This document shows, in pieces, positions 1 to 6,181 of a DNA stretch of 6,843 nt. The stretch covers positions 3,621 through 10,463 of the forward strand of contig DIEE01000029.1 in NCBI GenBank assembly GCA_002418465.1. The letters are read 5' to 3'. The stretch is from Pseudomonas sp. UBA5782 (GTDB lineage: Bacteria; Pseudomonadota; Gammaproteobacteria; Pseudomonadales; Pseudomonadaceae). Each line of letters opens with the position of its first letter. Position 1 is the first letter of the stretch. The notes under the pieces were generated by a model that worked only from the letters and a program-made list of their open reading frames with translations, had not been told where the DNA came from and did no database searches. Both the position numbers and the translations under genes were made by a program.

Positions 1-630
1 CTACTCGAAGTCGCGCAGCGCCTGCCGCAGTCGCCCTTCGCCGGGGCGCCGCTGGAGCAGGTCGAGTTCGTCGACGGCCAGCTGCGCCTGCGCGAGTCGC
101 CGGACACCGCCCTGGCCATCGCCGACGTGCTCGCCGCCAGCGGCCCGCTGGAAGCCCAGGCCGACGCCAAGCCGGATGAAAAACGCGACAAGTTCGCCAC
201 CGCCACGCATTCGGCGGTGTTCGTCGAGGTGAAGGTGGACGAGGCGCTGGGCAGCATCCAGGTCAGCCGGGTGGTCAGCGCGATCGCCGCCGGCCGCGTG
301 GTCAACCCGAAGATGGCGCGCAACCAGATCCTCGGCGGCGTGGTCTGGGGCATCGGCATGGCGCTGCAGGAAGAGACCCAGATCGACCACAACCTGGGGC
401 GCTACATGAACCACAGCTTCGCCGAGTACCACATCCCGGTGAACGCCGACATCCACGACATCGACGTGATCTTCGTCGAAGAAAACGACGAAGTGGTCAA
501 TGCGTTGGGCTCCAAGGGCGTCGGTGAGATCGGCATCGTCGGCGTCGCCTCGGCGGTGGCCAACGCCATCTACCACGCCACCGGCAAACGCATCCGCGAG
601 CTGCCGATCACGCTGGACAAGCTGTTGTAG
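1..630 (+). CDS. Xanthine dehydrogenase family molybdopterin-binding subunit, C-terminal part (PaoC/YagR-like)
   Basis: The reading frame is open from base 1 to the TAG at 628-630, so the start lies outside the window and 209 codons remain of a protein that is usually about 730 residues in the PaoC-type branch. The stretch RVVNPKMARNQILGG (about codons 99-113), followed by a GIGMALQEE run, is typical of the second molybdopterin-binding domain of this family. The GSKGVGEIG motif near codons 170-178 carries the conserved glutamate (codon 176) that acts as catalytic base at the Mo centre. The ending YHATGKRIRELPITLDKLL is typical of aldehyde-oxidising PaoC-like members. These subunits hydroxylate aldehydes or N-heterocycles together with an FAD subunit and a [2Fe-2S] subunit, presumably encoded upstream. 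The family is clear, but the substrate cannot be read from this part. Confidence 0.93.
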   Translation, partial: LLEVAQRLPQSPFAGAPLEQVEFVDGQLRLRESPDTALAIADVLAASGPLEAQADAKPDEKRDKFATATHSAVFVEVKVDEALGSIQVSRVVSAIAAGRVVNPKMARNQILGGVVWGIGMALQEETQIDHNLGRYMNHSFAEYHIPVNADIHDIDVIFVEENDEVVNALGSKGVGEIGIVGVASAVANAIYHATGKRIRELPITLDKLL

Positions 631-640
631 CGCCGTGGCG

Positions 641-670
641 GGACGGGATGACGGGGTCGTCGTTCCGTCC
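641..670 (+). terminator. Long GC-rich hairpin after the molybdenum hydroxylase gene
   Basis: An inverted repeat begins 10 bases after the stop at 630. The left arm is GGACGGGATGACG (641-653), the loop is GGGT, and the right arm is CGTCGTTCCGTCC (658-670). It folds as 13 pairs, two of them G-U. No T-run follows on the + strand, so it is not a textbook intrinsic terminator. It may instead protect the 3' end of the transcript or work together with Rho. Confidence 0.42.
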
Positions 671-714
671 GTCTGCCCAGGCTGGCTGCGTTGGACTTTT
701 CTCGCCGCGGACGC

Positions 715-744
715 TTTACCTCGCCAGGTCGGCTTCGTTCTAAT
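715..744 (+). promoter_or_regulatory. Candidate sigma-70 promoter for hscC
   Basis: TTTACC at 715-720 matches 4 of 6 positions of the -35 consensus. TCTAAT at 739-744 matches 5 of 6 of the -10 consensus. The spacer is 18 bases. Transcription would begin near 751 and leave an untranslated leader of about 68 bases before the ATG at 819. No convincing heat-shock (sigma-32) promoter was seen in the gap. The call rests on consensus matching alone. Confidence 0.3.
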
Positions 745-801
745 GGCCCTCCCGGCACATGGACGTCCGCGCTTTTTCCCTTATTTCTCCATGGCCGCTG
801 C

Positions 802-807
802 AAGGAG
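802..807 (+). promoter_or_regulatory. Ribosome binding site that sets the hscC start
   Basis: AAGGAG lies 11 bases before the ATG at 819. An in-frame ATG at 759 has no such site and would add 20 residues ahead of the Hsp70 N-terminus MIIGIDLGTT, so 819 is the better start. Confidence 0.75.
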
Positions 808-818
808 CTCAGGCCAGC

Positions 819-2519
819 ATGATCATCGGCATCGATCTCGGGACCACCAACAGCCTGGTGGCGGTCTGGTCGGAAGGCCAGCCGCAGTTGGTCGCCAACG
901 CACTCGACAGCTTTCTCACGCCCAGTGTCGTCGGTCTCGACGACGATGGACGCGTGCTGGTCGGCGAGGTCGCCCGGGAACGGCTGCAGACCCATCCGCA
1001 CCTCACTGCCGCGCTGTTCAAACGCTACATGGGCAGCAACCGCGAGATTCGCCTGGGAAGCCGTCGCTTTCGTCCTGAAGAACTCTCGGCACTGGTGCTC
1101 AAGAGCCTCAGGGACGATGTCGAGCGCCGGTTCGGCGTTCCGGTCAGCGAGGCGGTGATCAGCGTTCCCGCCTATTTCAGCGACGCGCAGCGCAAGGGTA
1201 CGCGAATCGCCGGCGAACTCGCCGGATTGAAGGTCGAGCGGCTGATCAACGAACCTACCGCCGCGGCGCTGGCCTACGGGCTGCACCAGAAGGGCCGGGA
1301 AACCACCTTCCTGGTGTTCGACCTCGGTGGCGGCACCTTCGACGTCTCGATTCTCGAACTCTTCGAGGGTGTCATGGAGGTTCGCGCCAGCGCCGGGGAC
1401 AACTTCCTCGGCGGCGAGGATTTCGATGACGCGCTGGCGGCTCGCTTCATCGCGCTGCACAAGGACGAGGACGGCTTTCCCTCGGTCGAGCAGGAGAACA
1501 TCCGTCAGCGCCTGCGGCGCGAGGCACAACGGGTGCGGCACGCGCTCGGCCAGCAGGACAGCGCCACTTTCACCCTGCGCCACGGCGAGCGCGACTGGAG
1601 TTGCGTGATCCGTACCGAGGACATGCTGGAAAGCCTGTCGCCGCTGCTCGAGCGCCTGCGCGCGCCGATCGAGCGTGCGCTGCGGGATGCGCGCATCCGC
1701 GCCGCCGACCTCGACGAGGTGCTGCTGGTGGGCGGCAGCACGCGCATGCCGTTGGTGCGCAAGCTGGTCGCGGCGCTGTTCGGTCGTTTCCCGTCGATGA
1801 GCCTTCATCCCGACGAGGTCGTCGCGCTGGGCGCGGCGGTGCAGGCCGCCCTGAAAACGCGGGAGCAGGCGCTCGAGGAGGTGGTGCTGACCGACGTCTG
1901 CCCCTACAGCCTCGGCGTCGAGGTCTCCGAGCGCCTGGGCAACCAGATCGAGGCCGGCCACTACCTGCCGATCATCGAGCGCAACAGCGTGGTACCGGTA
2001 AGCCGCGTGCATTCCCTGGAGACGCTGAGCGACAACCAGCAGCAGGTGACGGTGAGGATGTTCCAGGGCGAGAGCCGGCTGGTCAGGGACAACATCTTCC
2101 TGGGTGAGCTGGAGATTCCGGTGCCGCCGCGCAAGGCCGGCGAGGTGAGCCTGGACGTTCGCTTCACCTACGACAGCAACGGCCTGCTCGAGGCGCAGGT
2201 GGACATCCCGCTGACCGGCAAGACCCACCGGCTGGTGATCGAGAACAACCCCGGCGTGCTGAGCCAGGAAGAGATCGCCAGCCGCCTGGCGGCTCTGGAG
2301 GCGCTCAAGGTTCATCCGCGCGACCAGCAGGTCAACAGCGTGCTGCTGGCACGCCTGGACCGCCTCTATCAGGAATGCCTGGGAGAACTGCGCCAGCAGG
2401 TAGGCCAGCTCGCCGCGCACTTCCAGCAGGTGCTTGAGGGGCAGGACGAGCGGCAGATCCGCGAAGCGCGTTCGAGCATCGCGCGGCGCCTGGAAGAACT
2501 AGAAAGCGCCGGCATCTGA
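819..2519 (+). CDS. hscC: HscC (Hsc62-type) specialised Hsp70 chaperone
   Basis: The product is a cytoplasmic ATP-dependent chaperone of 566 residues, close to E. coli HscC (about 556) and shorter than DnaK (638). The ATPase domain spans about residues 1-345. It shows the phosphate-1 loop IGIDLGTTNS (3-12), the NEPTAAALAYG segment (144-154), the phosphate-2 loop FDLGGGTFDVS (167-177) and the adenosine motif LLVGGSTRMP (302-311). The interdomain linker VVLTDVCPYSLGVE (355-368) has the DVCPYSLG form typical of HscC rather than DVTPLSLG of DnaK. The substrate-binding domain and a short helical lid (about 480-566) follow, with no EEVD-like tail. E. coli HscC is known to work with DjlC-type J-proteins and to affect sigma-70 activity; its client here is unknown. 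The gene for a J-like protein begins 12 bases downstream, which indicates an operon. A minus-strand frame covering most of the gene is a composition artefact. Confidence 0.95.
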   Translation: MIIGIDLGTTNSLVAVWSEGQPQLVANALDSFLTPSVVGLDDDGRVLVGEVARERLQTHPHLTAALFKRYMGSNREIRLGSRRFRPEELSALVLKSLRDDVERRFGVPVSEAVISVPAYFSDAQRKGTRIAGELAGLKVERLINEPTAAALAYGLHQKGRETTFLVFDLGGGTFDVSILELFEGVMEVRASAGDNFLGGEDFDDALAARFIALHKDEDGFPSVEQENIRQRLRREAQRVRHALGQQDSATFTLRHGERDWSCVIRTEDMLESLSPLLERLRAPIERALRDARIRAADLDEVLLVGGSTRMPLVRKLVAALFGRFPSMSLHPDEVVALGAAVQAALKTREQALEEVVLTDVCPYSLGVEVSERLGNQIEAGHYLPIIERNSVVPVSRVHSLETLSDNQQQVTVRMFQGESRLVRDNIFLGELEIPVPPRKAGEVSLDVRFTYDSNGLLEAQVDIPLTGKTHRLVIENNPGVLSQEEIASRLAALEALKVHPRDQQVNSVLLARLDRLYQECLGELRQQVGQLAAHFQQVLEGQDERQIREARSSIARRLEELESAGI

Positions 2520-2523
2520 GGAG
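2518..2523 (+). promoter_or_regulatory. Ribosome binding site that sets the start of the J-like gene
   Basis: GAGGAG overlaps the last two bases of the hscC stop and sits 8 bases before the ATG at 2532. A GTG at 2523, in the same frame, overlaps this site and so is unlikely to be used. The placement suggests translational coupling to hscC. Confidence 0.75.
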
Positions 2524-2531
2524 TGATCGAC

Positions 2532-4139
2532 ATGGACTGTTGGAGTGAGCTTGGCCTGACGGCGCAAGCCGGTGTGCGCGACGTCAAGCGCCAGTACGCG
2601 CGCCGGCTCAAGGACACCCGCCCGGATGACGACCCGCTTGGCTTCCAGCACCTGCGCGAGGCGTACGAGCAGGCGCTGGCCCGCGCGCAATGGCGCGAGC
2701 AGCACGCCGAGCGGGGGGGCGTCGCCGTCGCGCCCGAGGTGCCCGAGCGCGCGTCCGAATCGCCCGTGTCCGCGGAGCGGGATGTCGATATGCCCGAGAC
2801 CTTCAGCCCGGAGGCGTTCCAGCGCAGCCTGGAGCGCGCCAAGGCACAAGGGCGGCGTGAGCGCTTCGAGCAGCGTCTGCTCTACCTGCTGCTGGACGCC
2901 AGTGAGGAGGACCTTGGCGGCGTCTACTGGGCCATGGAGCACTTGCACTGGTACTCGCCATGGCAGCCGGCCCATCTACCTCAGGAAGACCTGAATCGGC
3001 TCGCCGAGCGCCTCCTCATCGGCCGCTTGCGCTTTATTCATGGCCAATTATGCGCAGGCGAAGAACAGGCCTCGTTGCAGATGATCGGGGCGCTTGGTGA
3101 AGAAGGCTGGCTGTCTTCCCTCGACCGGCGAGACTGGTTCCAGCAGCGGCTGGCGGAGATGCTCGTCGAGGCGCCCGGCTGGTCGCACCTGTTCTTCGAG
3201 CAGGTCTGCCGCCTGTATGGCTGGAGCGACGAGATCGGCTCCTCGCTGCCATTCGCGGAGGCGTTGTGGCGACAGCTGCTTTCTCGTTGTGAGGAGGGGG
3301 CGATGGCGGAGCGGCTGTTCGCAGCCGCCGAGAGTCGCACGTGCAAGACGCCCGAGCAGAAGGCTGCGCGTTTCCTGTTCGGGAAGATGGGGCCAGGGAG
3401 TCGGCGATACCTGGTTGATCGCTTCACGCAGGCCGAATGGAGCGAGTGCTACCGGCTGAGCAATCTGCTAGAGAGCCGCTTTCCCCAACTGCGCGAGCGC
3501 CTGGCAGAGGAAGGCCCTGAAAACTGGCGGCAGTGGTTGCCCTGTCCGTCATGGGTTGGTCTGTACCTGCTGGTCTGGGCCGGTGGTCTGCTCTGCTACC
3601 TGGGGCATTCGCTGGGCAAGGACTACACGGATTCCAGCGCACGGCTGAGCGAGCTGGGTATCTTTGTTTTCATGTCCCTGTTGGCCATGGTCACGCTGGC
3701 TCCCTGGCTGGCCAAGGCATGGTGGCTGTTGGCTCACCTGCTGGCCTGGCCGGATACCTGGCTGAGCAACGGGGTGATTCCCAGGCGCTGGTTTCGGGAG
3801 GGCGCGGGCCTCCTGCTGGTGCGTCACGTACTACCAAATGTGGCCTATGGCGGCGTTGTCTGGCTGTCCTTGAGCGATGCCCTGCCGGCCGCGCTGGCCC
3901 TGGCCGTCAGTGTGCTGTGGCCGTTGCTGACGCTTGCCTATCTGAACCATCGCCTGTCGCGTAACGAGCAGCCGACGCTCTGGCAGCGGCTCGCCTCACG
4001 GTTTCCCCGGATCAGGGTGCAACGCCGCGTCAGGGCGCCGGACGAGCCCCGCGCCCGGCGCAGGGAGTTGCTGTGGATCTTGGGTAGCATCGTGCTGGTC
4101 AGGGGGCTCTTGGCACTCAAGAAACACTACGGCTTCTAG
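2532..4139 (+). CDS. Membrane-anchored J-domain-like partner of HscC (DjlB/DjlC type)
   Basis: The product has 535 residues counted from the ATG at 2532. Residues 3-50 form a compact J-like module: CWSELGLTAQ, a basic helix KRQYARRLKD, the loop TRPDDDP (29-35), then the helix GFQHLREAYEQAL. The loop has Arg-Pro-Asp where classical J-domains have His-Pro-Asp, the motif that stimulates Hsp70 ATPase. A charged, probably flexible linker follows (about 53-88), then a mainly helical soluble region to about residue 335. The C-terminal part is hydrophobic, with likely membrane segments near 341-358, 374-406, 433-472 (probably two) and 513-529. This is a reverse layout for a co-chaperone, with an N-terminal J module and a C-terminal anchor. 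Its place directly behind hscC, with a 12-base gap, matches the known pairing of HscC with DjlB/DjlC-like proteins. Its likely role is to recruit HscC to the inner membrane; this is inference. The gene shares its stop palindrome with the convergent MFS gene. Confidence 0.85.
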   Translation: MDCWSELGLTAQAGVRDVKRQYARRLKDTRPDDDPLGFQHLREAYEQALARAQWREQHAERGGVAVAPEVPERASESPVSAERDVDMPETFSPEAFQRSLERAKAQGRRERFEQRLLYLLLDASEEDLGGVYWAMEHLHWYSPWQPAHLPQEDLNRLAERLLIGRLRFIHGQLCAGEEQASLQMIGALGEEGWLSSLDRRDWFQQRLAEMLVEAPGWSHLFFEQVCRLYGWSDEIGSSLPFAEALWRQLLSRCEEGAMAERLFAAAESRTCKTPEQKAARFLFGKMGPGSRRYLVDRFTQAEWSECYRLSNLLESRFPQLRERLAEEGPENWRQWLPCPSWVGLYLLVWAGGLLCYLGHSLGKDYTDSSARLSELGIFVFMSLLAMVTLAPWLAKAWWLLAHLLAWPDTWLSNGVIPRRWFREGAGLLLVRHVLPNVAYGGVVWLSLSDALPAALALAVSVLWPLLTLAYLNHRLSRNEQPTLWQRLASRFPRIRVQRRVRAPDEPRARRRELLWILGSIVLVRGLLALKKHYGF

Positions 4140-5383
4140 GGCTGGGCGGGCTGGATCTCCGCTCGCTGCTCACGCAACCGATCACGCCTCGCCAGCGTCG
4201 GGAACAGCCTGATCCATACGCCAGTGATCAGCAGCGTGCCGACGCCGCCGAGGACTACGGCCTGGACGGTGCCGAACCAGTGCGCGGTGAGGCCGGATTC
4301 GAATTCGCCGAGCTGGTTCGAGGCGCCGATGAACAGGCCGTTCACCGCGCTGACCCGGCCGCGCATCTCGTCCGGCGTCTCCATCTGCACGAAGGTGCTG
4401 CGGATCACCACGCTGATCATGTCCGCCGCACCGAGCACGGCGAGCACCGCAAGCGAGAACAGGAACGAGGTGGAAAGACCGAAGGCGATGGTCGCCACGC
4501 CGAACACGCCCACCGCGGTGAACATCACCCGGCCGATATGACGCTCGACCGGGAAACGCGCCAGCCAGAACGACATCAGCAGCGCGCCAACCGCTGGCGC
4601 CGAGCGCAGCAGGCCGAGACCCCAGGGACCGGTGAGCAGGATGTCGCGGGCAAACACCGGAAGCAGTGCGGTGGCGCCACCGAGCAGCACGGCGAACAGG
4701 TCCAGGGAGATCGCGCCGAGCACGTCGCGGCGGCTGCGGATGAAGCGGATGCCGGCCAGCAGCGAGTGCAGCGTGGCCTTTTCCCGCTTCATCGGTTGCT
4801 GGCGTGCCGGCAGGCTGAGCATCAGCGCCACCGCGACGCCGTACATCAGCACAGTCGGGCCGTAGACCCACACCGAACCGAACGCATAGAGCAGGCCGCC
4901 GACGGCGGGCGAGATGATCGTCGCCGCCTGCATCGCCGAGCCGGACGCGGCCACCGCCGCCGGGAACAGCGCGGGCGGGACGATGTTCGGCAGCAGCGCC
5001 TGGGTGGTCGGCATCTCGAAGGCGCGCGCGGTGCCGAAGACGAAGGCGATGGCGAAGATCATCTCGCGGGTGACGCTGTCTGTGGCGCTGCCGATCACCA
5101 GCGCGAGGGCGGTCAGCCCCTGCAGCGTCTGGCACAGCGCGGCGACCTTGCGCCGGTCGTAGCGGTCGGCGACGTGCCCGGTGTGCAGCATGAACAGCAC
5201 GCGCGGCATGAATTCGAAGAGACCGACCAGGCCCAGGTCGAGGACGTTGCCGGTCAGCACGTAGATGTGCCAGCCGATGGCCACGGTGATCATCTGGAAG
5301 GCGCTGGAGGTGAACACCCGGGCGAACCAGAAGGCGAGGAAGGGGCGCTGATGGCGCAGGAGCAGTTTGGCGTGGGTGGACAT
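4136..5383 (-). CDS. MFS permease, MFS_3 / EntS-like family
   Basis: The product has 415 residues, the usual length for this family, and is an inner-membrane secondary transporter. The hydrophobic stretches fit about 10-12 membrane helices. Between helices 2 and 3 lies the MFS motif A in the form GHVADRYDRRKV (69-80). The central cytoplasmic loop PARQQPMKREK (192-202) separates the halves. ISLDLFAVLLGGATALLPVF (225-244) and the PDEMRGRVSAVNGL plus SNQLGEFESG region (337-364) are hallmarks of the MFS_3 group, which includes the enterobactin exporter EntS. The tail from about 395 is short and charged. The ATG at 5381-5383 has a modest GAGG site 11 bases upstream. Family members export siderophores or drugs. 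The nearby iron-type sigma gene makes siderophore traffic worth considering, but no biosynthesis genes are in view and the substrate is unknown. Confidence 0.9.
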   Translation of the reverse strand: MSTHAKLLLRHQRPFLAFWFARVFTSSAFQMITVAIGWHIYVLTGNVLDLGLVGLFEFMPRVLFMLHTGHVADRYDRRKVAALCQTLQGLTALALVIGSATDSVTREMIFAIAFVFGTARAFEMPTTQALLPNIVPPALFPAAVAASGSAMQAATIISPAVGGLLYAFGSVWVYGPTVLMYGVAVALMLSLPARQQPMKREKATLHSLLAGIRFIRSRRDVLGAISLDLFAVLLGGATALLPVFARDILLTGPWGLGLLRSAPAVGALLMSFWLARFPVERHIGRVMFTAVGVFGVATIAFGLSTSFLFSLAVLAVLGAADMISVVIRSTFVQMETPDEMRGRVSAVNGLFIGASNQLGEFESGLTAHWFGTVQAVVLGGVGTLLITGVWIRLFPTLARRDRLREQRAEIQPAQP

Positions 5384-5413
5384 GCGACGGGTCGCCTCGG
5401 GGAGCGGGGCCGC

Positions 5414-5442
5414 AGAGTAGCACGCAGGTAACCGGATGTTAC
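5414..5442 (-). promoter_or_regulatory. Weak candidate promoter for the MFS gene
   Basis: Read on the minus strand, GTAACA (5437-5442) matches 4 of 6 of the -35 consensus. TACTCT (5414-5419) matches 3 of 6 of the -10 consensus. The spacer is 17 bases. It is the best pair seen between the MFS start and the upstream terminator, but it is weak. Confidence 0.2.
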
Positions 5443-5457
5443 GGCTGGCGGTTTACC
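5427..5457. repeat. Imperfect inverted repeat upstream of the MFS gene, possible operator
   Basis: GGTAACCG (5427-5434) and CGGTTTACC (5449-5457) are reverse complements apart from one extra base. Between them lies a related TGTTACGG. The repeat covers the -35 and spacer of the candidate MFS promoter, where a repressor could bind. No regulator gene is adjacent, so this is a suggestion only. Confidence 0.3.
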
Positions 5458-5475
5458 GGTAGTGCAGATGAACCA

Positions 5476-5498
5476 AGGGCGCCTCCGTGGGGCGCCCT
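5476..5498 (-). terminator. Hairpin terminator of the repeat-protein gene
   Basis: AGGGCGCC (5476-5483) and GGCGCCCT (5491-5498) form a perfect 8-pair GC-rich stem with a 7-base loop. The stem begins 29 bases past the stop of the minus-strand repeat gene. On the minus strand it is followed by TGGTT, a weak T-tract. It would separate the repeat gene from the MFS gene downstream. Confidence 0.55.
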
Positions 5499-5527
5499 CA
5501 GGGGTGGAGCGGACTCATGGGGTGTCC

Positions 5528-5884
5528 TCAGGAAGCGCGATTGTGCTCGGCGTCCTGCTGGGCAACCAGATTGCCCTGGTCGAAGCCGCTTTCGATCAGC
5601 GAGGCGCGATTGTGTTCGGCGTCCTGCTCGGCGACTTGGTCCTGGTTGGAACGGGTTTCGATCAGCGAGGCGCGATTGTGCTCGGCGTCCTGCTGGGCGA
5701 CCTGGCCTTGGCTGGAACGGGTTTCGATCAACGAAGCACGGTTGTGTTCGGCATCCTGTTGGGCGACCAGAACCTGGGCGACGGCGGAAATGCCGGCGGT
5801 TTCGTTCTGTACGGCCGGCTGTGCGGCGAAGGCGGCGGTGGAGAGGCTGGCGACGATCAGGCTGGCGAGAAGTTGAGTTTTCAT
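5528..5884 (-). CDS. Small exported protein with tandem DAEHNRAS repeats, function unknown
   Basis: The product has 118 residues. Residues 1-20 are a clear Sec signal peptide: MKTQ, a hydrophobic core (LLASLIVASLSTAAF), and a likely cut after AFA at residue 20, leaving a mature protein of 98 residues. A short lead (21-39) is followed by units that begin at residues 40, 62, 84 and 107 and end with the protein. Each opens VA(Q/E)QDAEHNRAS; the first three continue LIE followed by a polar Gln/Ser-rich tail. The last unit stops after 12 residues. The mature protein has no cysteine, is rich in Gln, Asp, Glu and Asn, and should be soluble in the periplasm or outside the cell. GAGG lies 6 bases before the ATG, a strong start. 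The signal peptide, ribosome site and repeat conservation all support this frame over the open frames on the other strand and in the other minus frame. I do not recognise the family. The regular Asp, Glu and His spacing could allow metal or surface binding, but nothing proves it. A hairpin terminator follows and a Fur-like site lies about 85 bases upstream. Confidence 0.82.
   Translation of the reverse strand: MKTQLLASLIVASLSTAAFAAQPAVQNETAGISAVAQVLVAQQDAEHNRASLIETRSSQGQVAQQDAEHNRASLIETRSNQDQVAEQDAEHNRASLIESGFDQGNLVAQQDAEHNRAS
5531..5767 (-). repeat. Tandem 66-69 bp coding repeats, 3.5 copies
   Basis: In gene order the units are 5702-5767 (66 bp), 5636-5701 (66 bp), 5567-5635 (69 bp) and a partial 5531-5566 (36 bp). 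The conserved core encodes QDAEHNRAS. Copies differ at scattered, mostly synonymous third positions and in the tails (TRSSQGQ, TRSNQDQ, SGFDQGNL). The length difference between units is one whole codon, so the reading frame is kept. Such an array can gain or lose units by slippage or recombination. Confidence 0.92.
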
Positions 5885-5968
5885 GGTGCACCTCGTGTTC
5901 GGGGAAGTCGGTAAGTGAGTACGGTTTCCATGCTAGCGCCATAAATTTGATAAAGAAGGTGATCCGCC

Positions 5969-5983
5969 TGATGATGAATATCA
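5969..5983. promoter_or_regulatory. Fur-box-like site upstream of the repeat-protein gene
   Basis: TGATGAT-G-AATATCA matches the 7-1-7 Fur model TGATAAT-N-ATTATCA at 12 of 14 arm positions. It lies 85 bases upstream of the repeat-protein ATG, within reach of a minus-strand promoter. I could not place that promoter firmly: TAGCAT (minus strand, in front of the ATG) matches 4 of 6 of the -10 consensus but lacks a good -35. AT-rich DNA raises the chance of a random match. Confidence 0.4.
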
Positions 5984-6014
5984 ACAGTGTTAATTGTTAT
6001 GATAAATATATGAA

Positions 6015-6027
6015 AATCAGTAATTTA
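6015..6027 (+). promoter_or_regulatory. IHF consensus match
   Basis: AATCAG-TAAT-TTA fits WATCARNNNNTTR exactly and has AT-rich flanks, which IHF favours. It lies between the two divergent genes, where DNA bending would matter. A TTATACACA nonamer (6025-6033), which fits the DnaA-box form TTATNCACA, overlaps its right end. A single nonamer does not indicate an origin. Chance occurrence is a real possibility. Confidence 0.3.
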
Positions 6028-6181
6028 TACACATAAAACATCTTTTATAGACTCGATTTAAGGCATTTATTGGTTATTTATATATGAATCTTTATGATCT
6101 ATTTAATCGATATTTATAGGCCCATCAGTCTTTTCCAGCCCATCGCAGGCTGCGGCTGTCGCGCATCGCATCTATTTTCAT

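Noticed and set aside
759..818. Upstream ATG extension of hscC
   Set aside because: It has no ribosome site and would put 20 extra residues before the conserved Hsp70 N-terminus; AAGGAG fits the ATG at 819.
570..2420. A 616-codon open frame on the minus strand opposite hscC
   Set aside because: It mirrors the codon pattern of a clear Hsp70 gene on the other strand, has Arg/His/Gln-rich content with no recognisable domain, and overlaps the gene fully.
4280..5431. A 383-codon + strand open frame opposite the MFS gene
   Set aside because: It is rich in Arg, His, Glu and Gly with no domain, and is the complement of a well-supported membrane transporter.
5531..5767. Possible CRISPR array because of the regular repeats
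   Set aside because: The 66-69 base units are joined directly without variable spacers and keep a coding frame, so this is a protein repeat.
5462..5914. A + strand open frame of 150 codons with hydrophobic repeats, opposite the repeat gene
   Set aside because: Its periodicity comes from the 66-base repeats of the minus-strand gene, and it lacks a credible ribosome site. The minus frame has a signal peptide and a strong GAGG.
5439..5984. A second minus-strand frame with Arg/Pro-rich repeats across the same array
   Set aside because: It is a shifted reading of the same repeats, is very Arg/Pro-rich, and starts in the AT-rich intergenic DNA without a suitable start.
6025..6033. DnaA-box-like TTATACACA as part of a replication origin
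   Set aside because: Only one copy is present, in AT-rich DNA, with no dnaA, dnaN, rep or par genes nearby.
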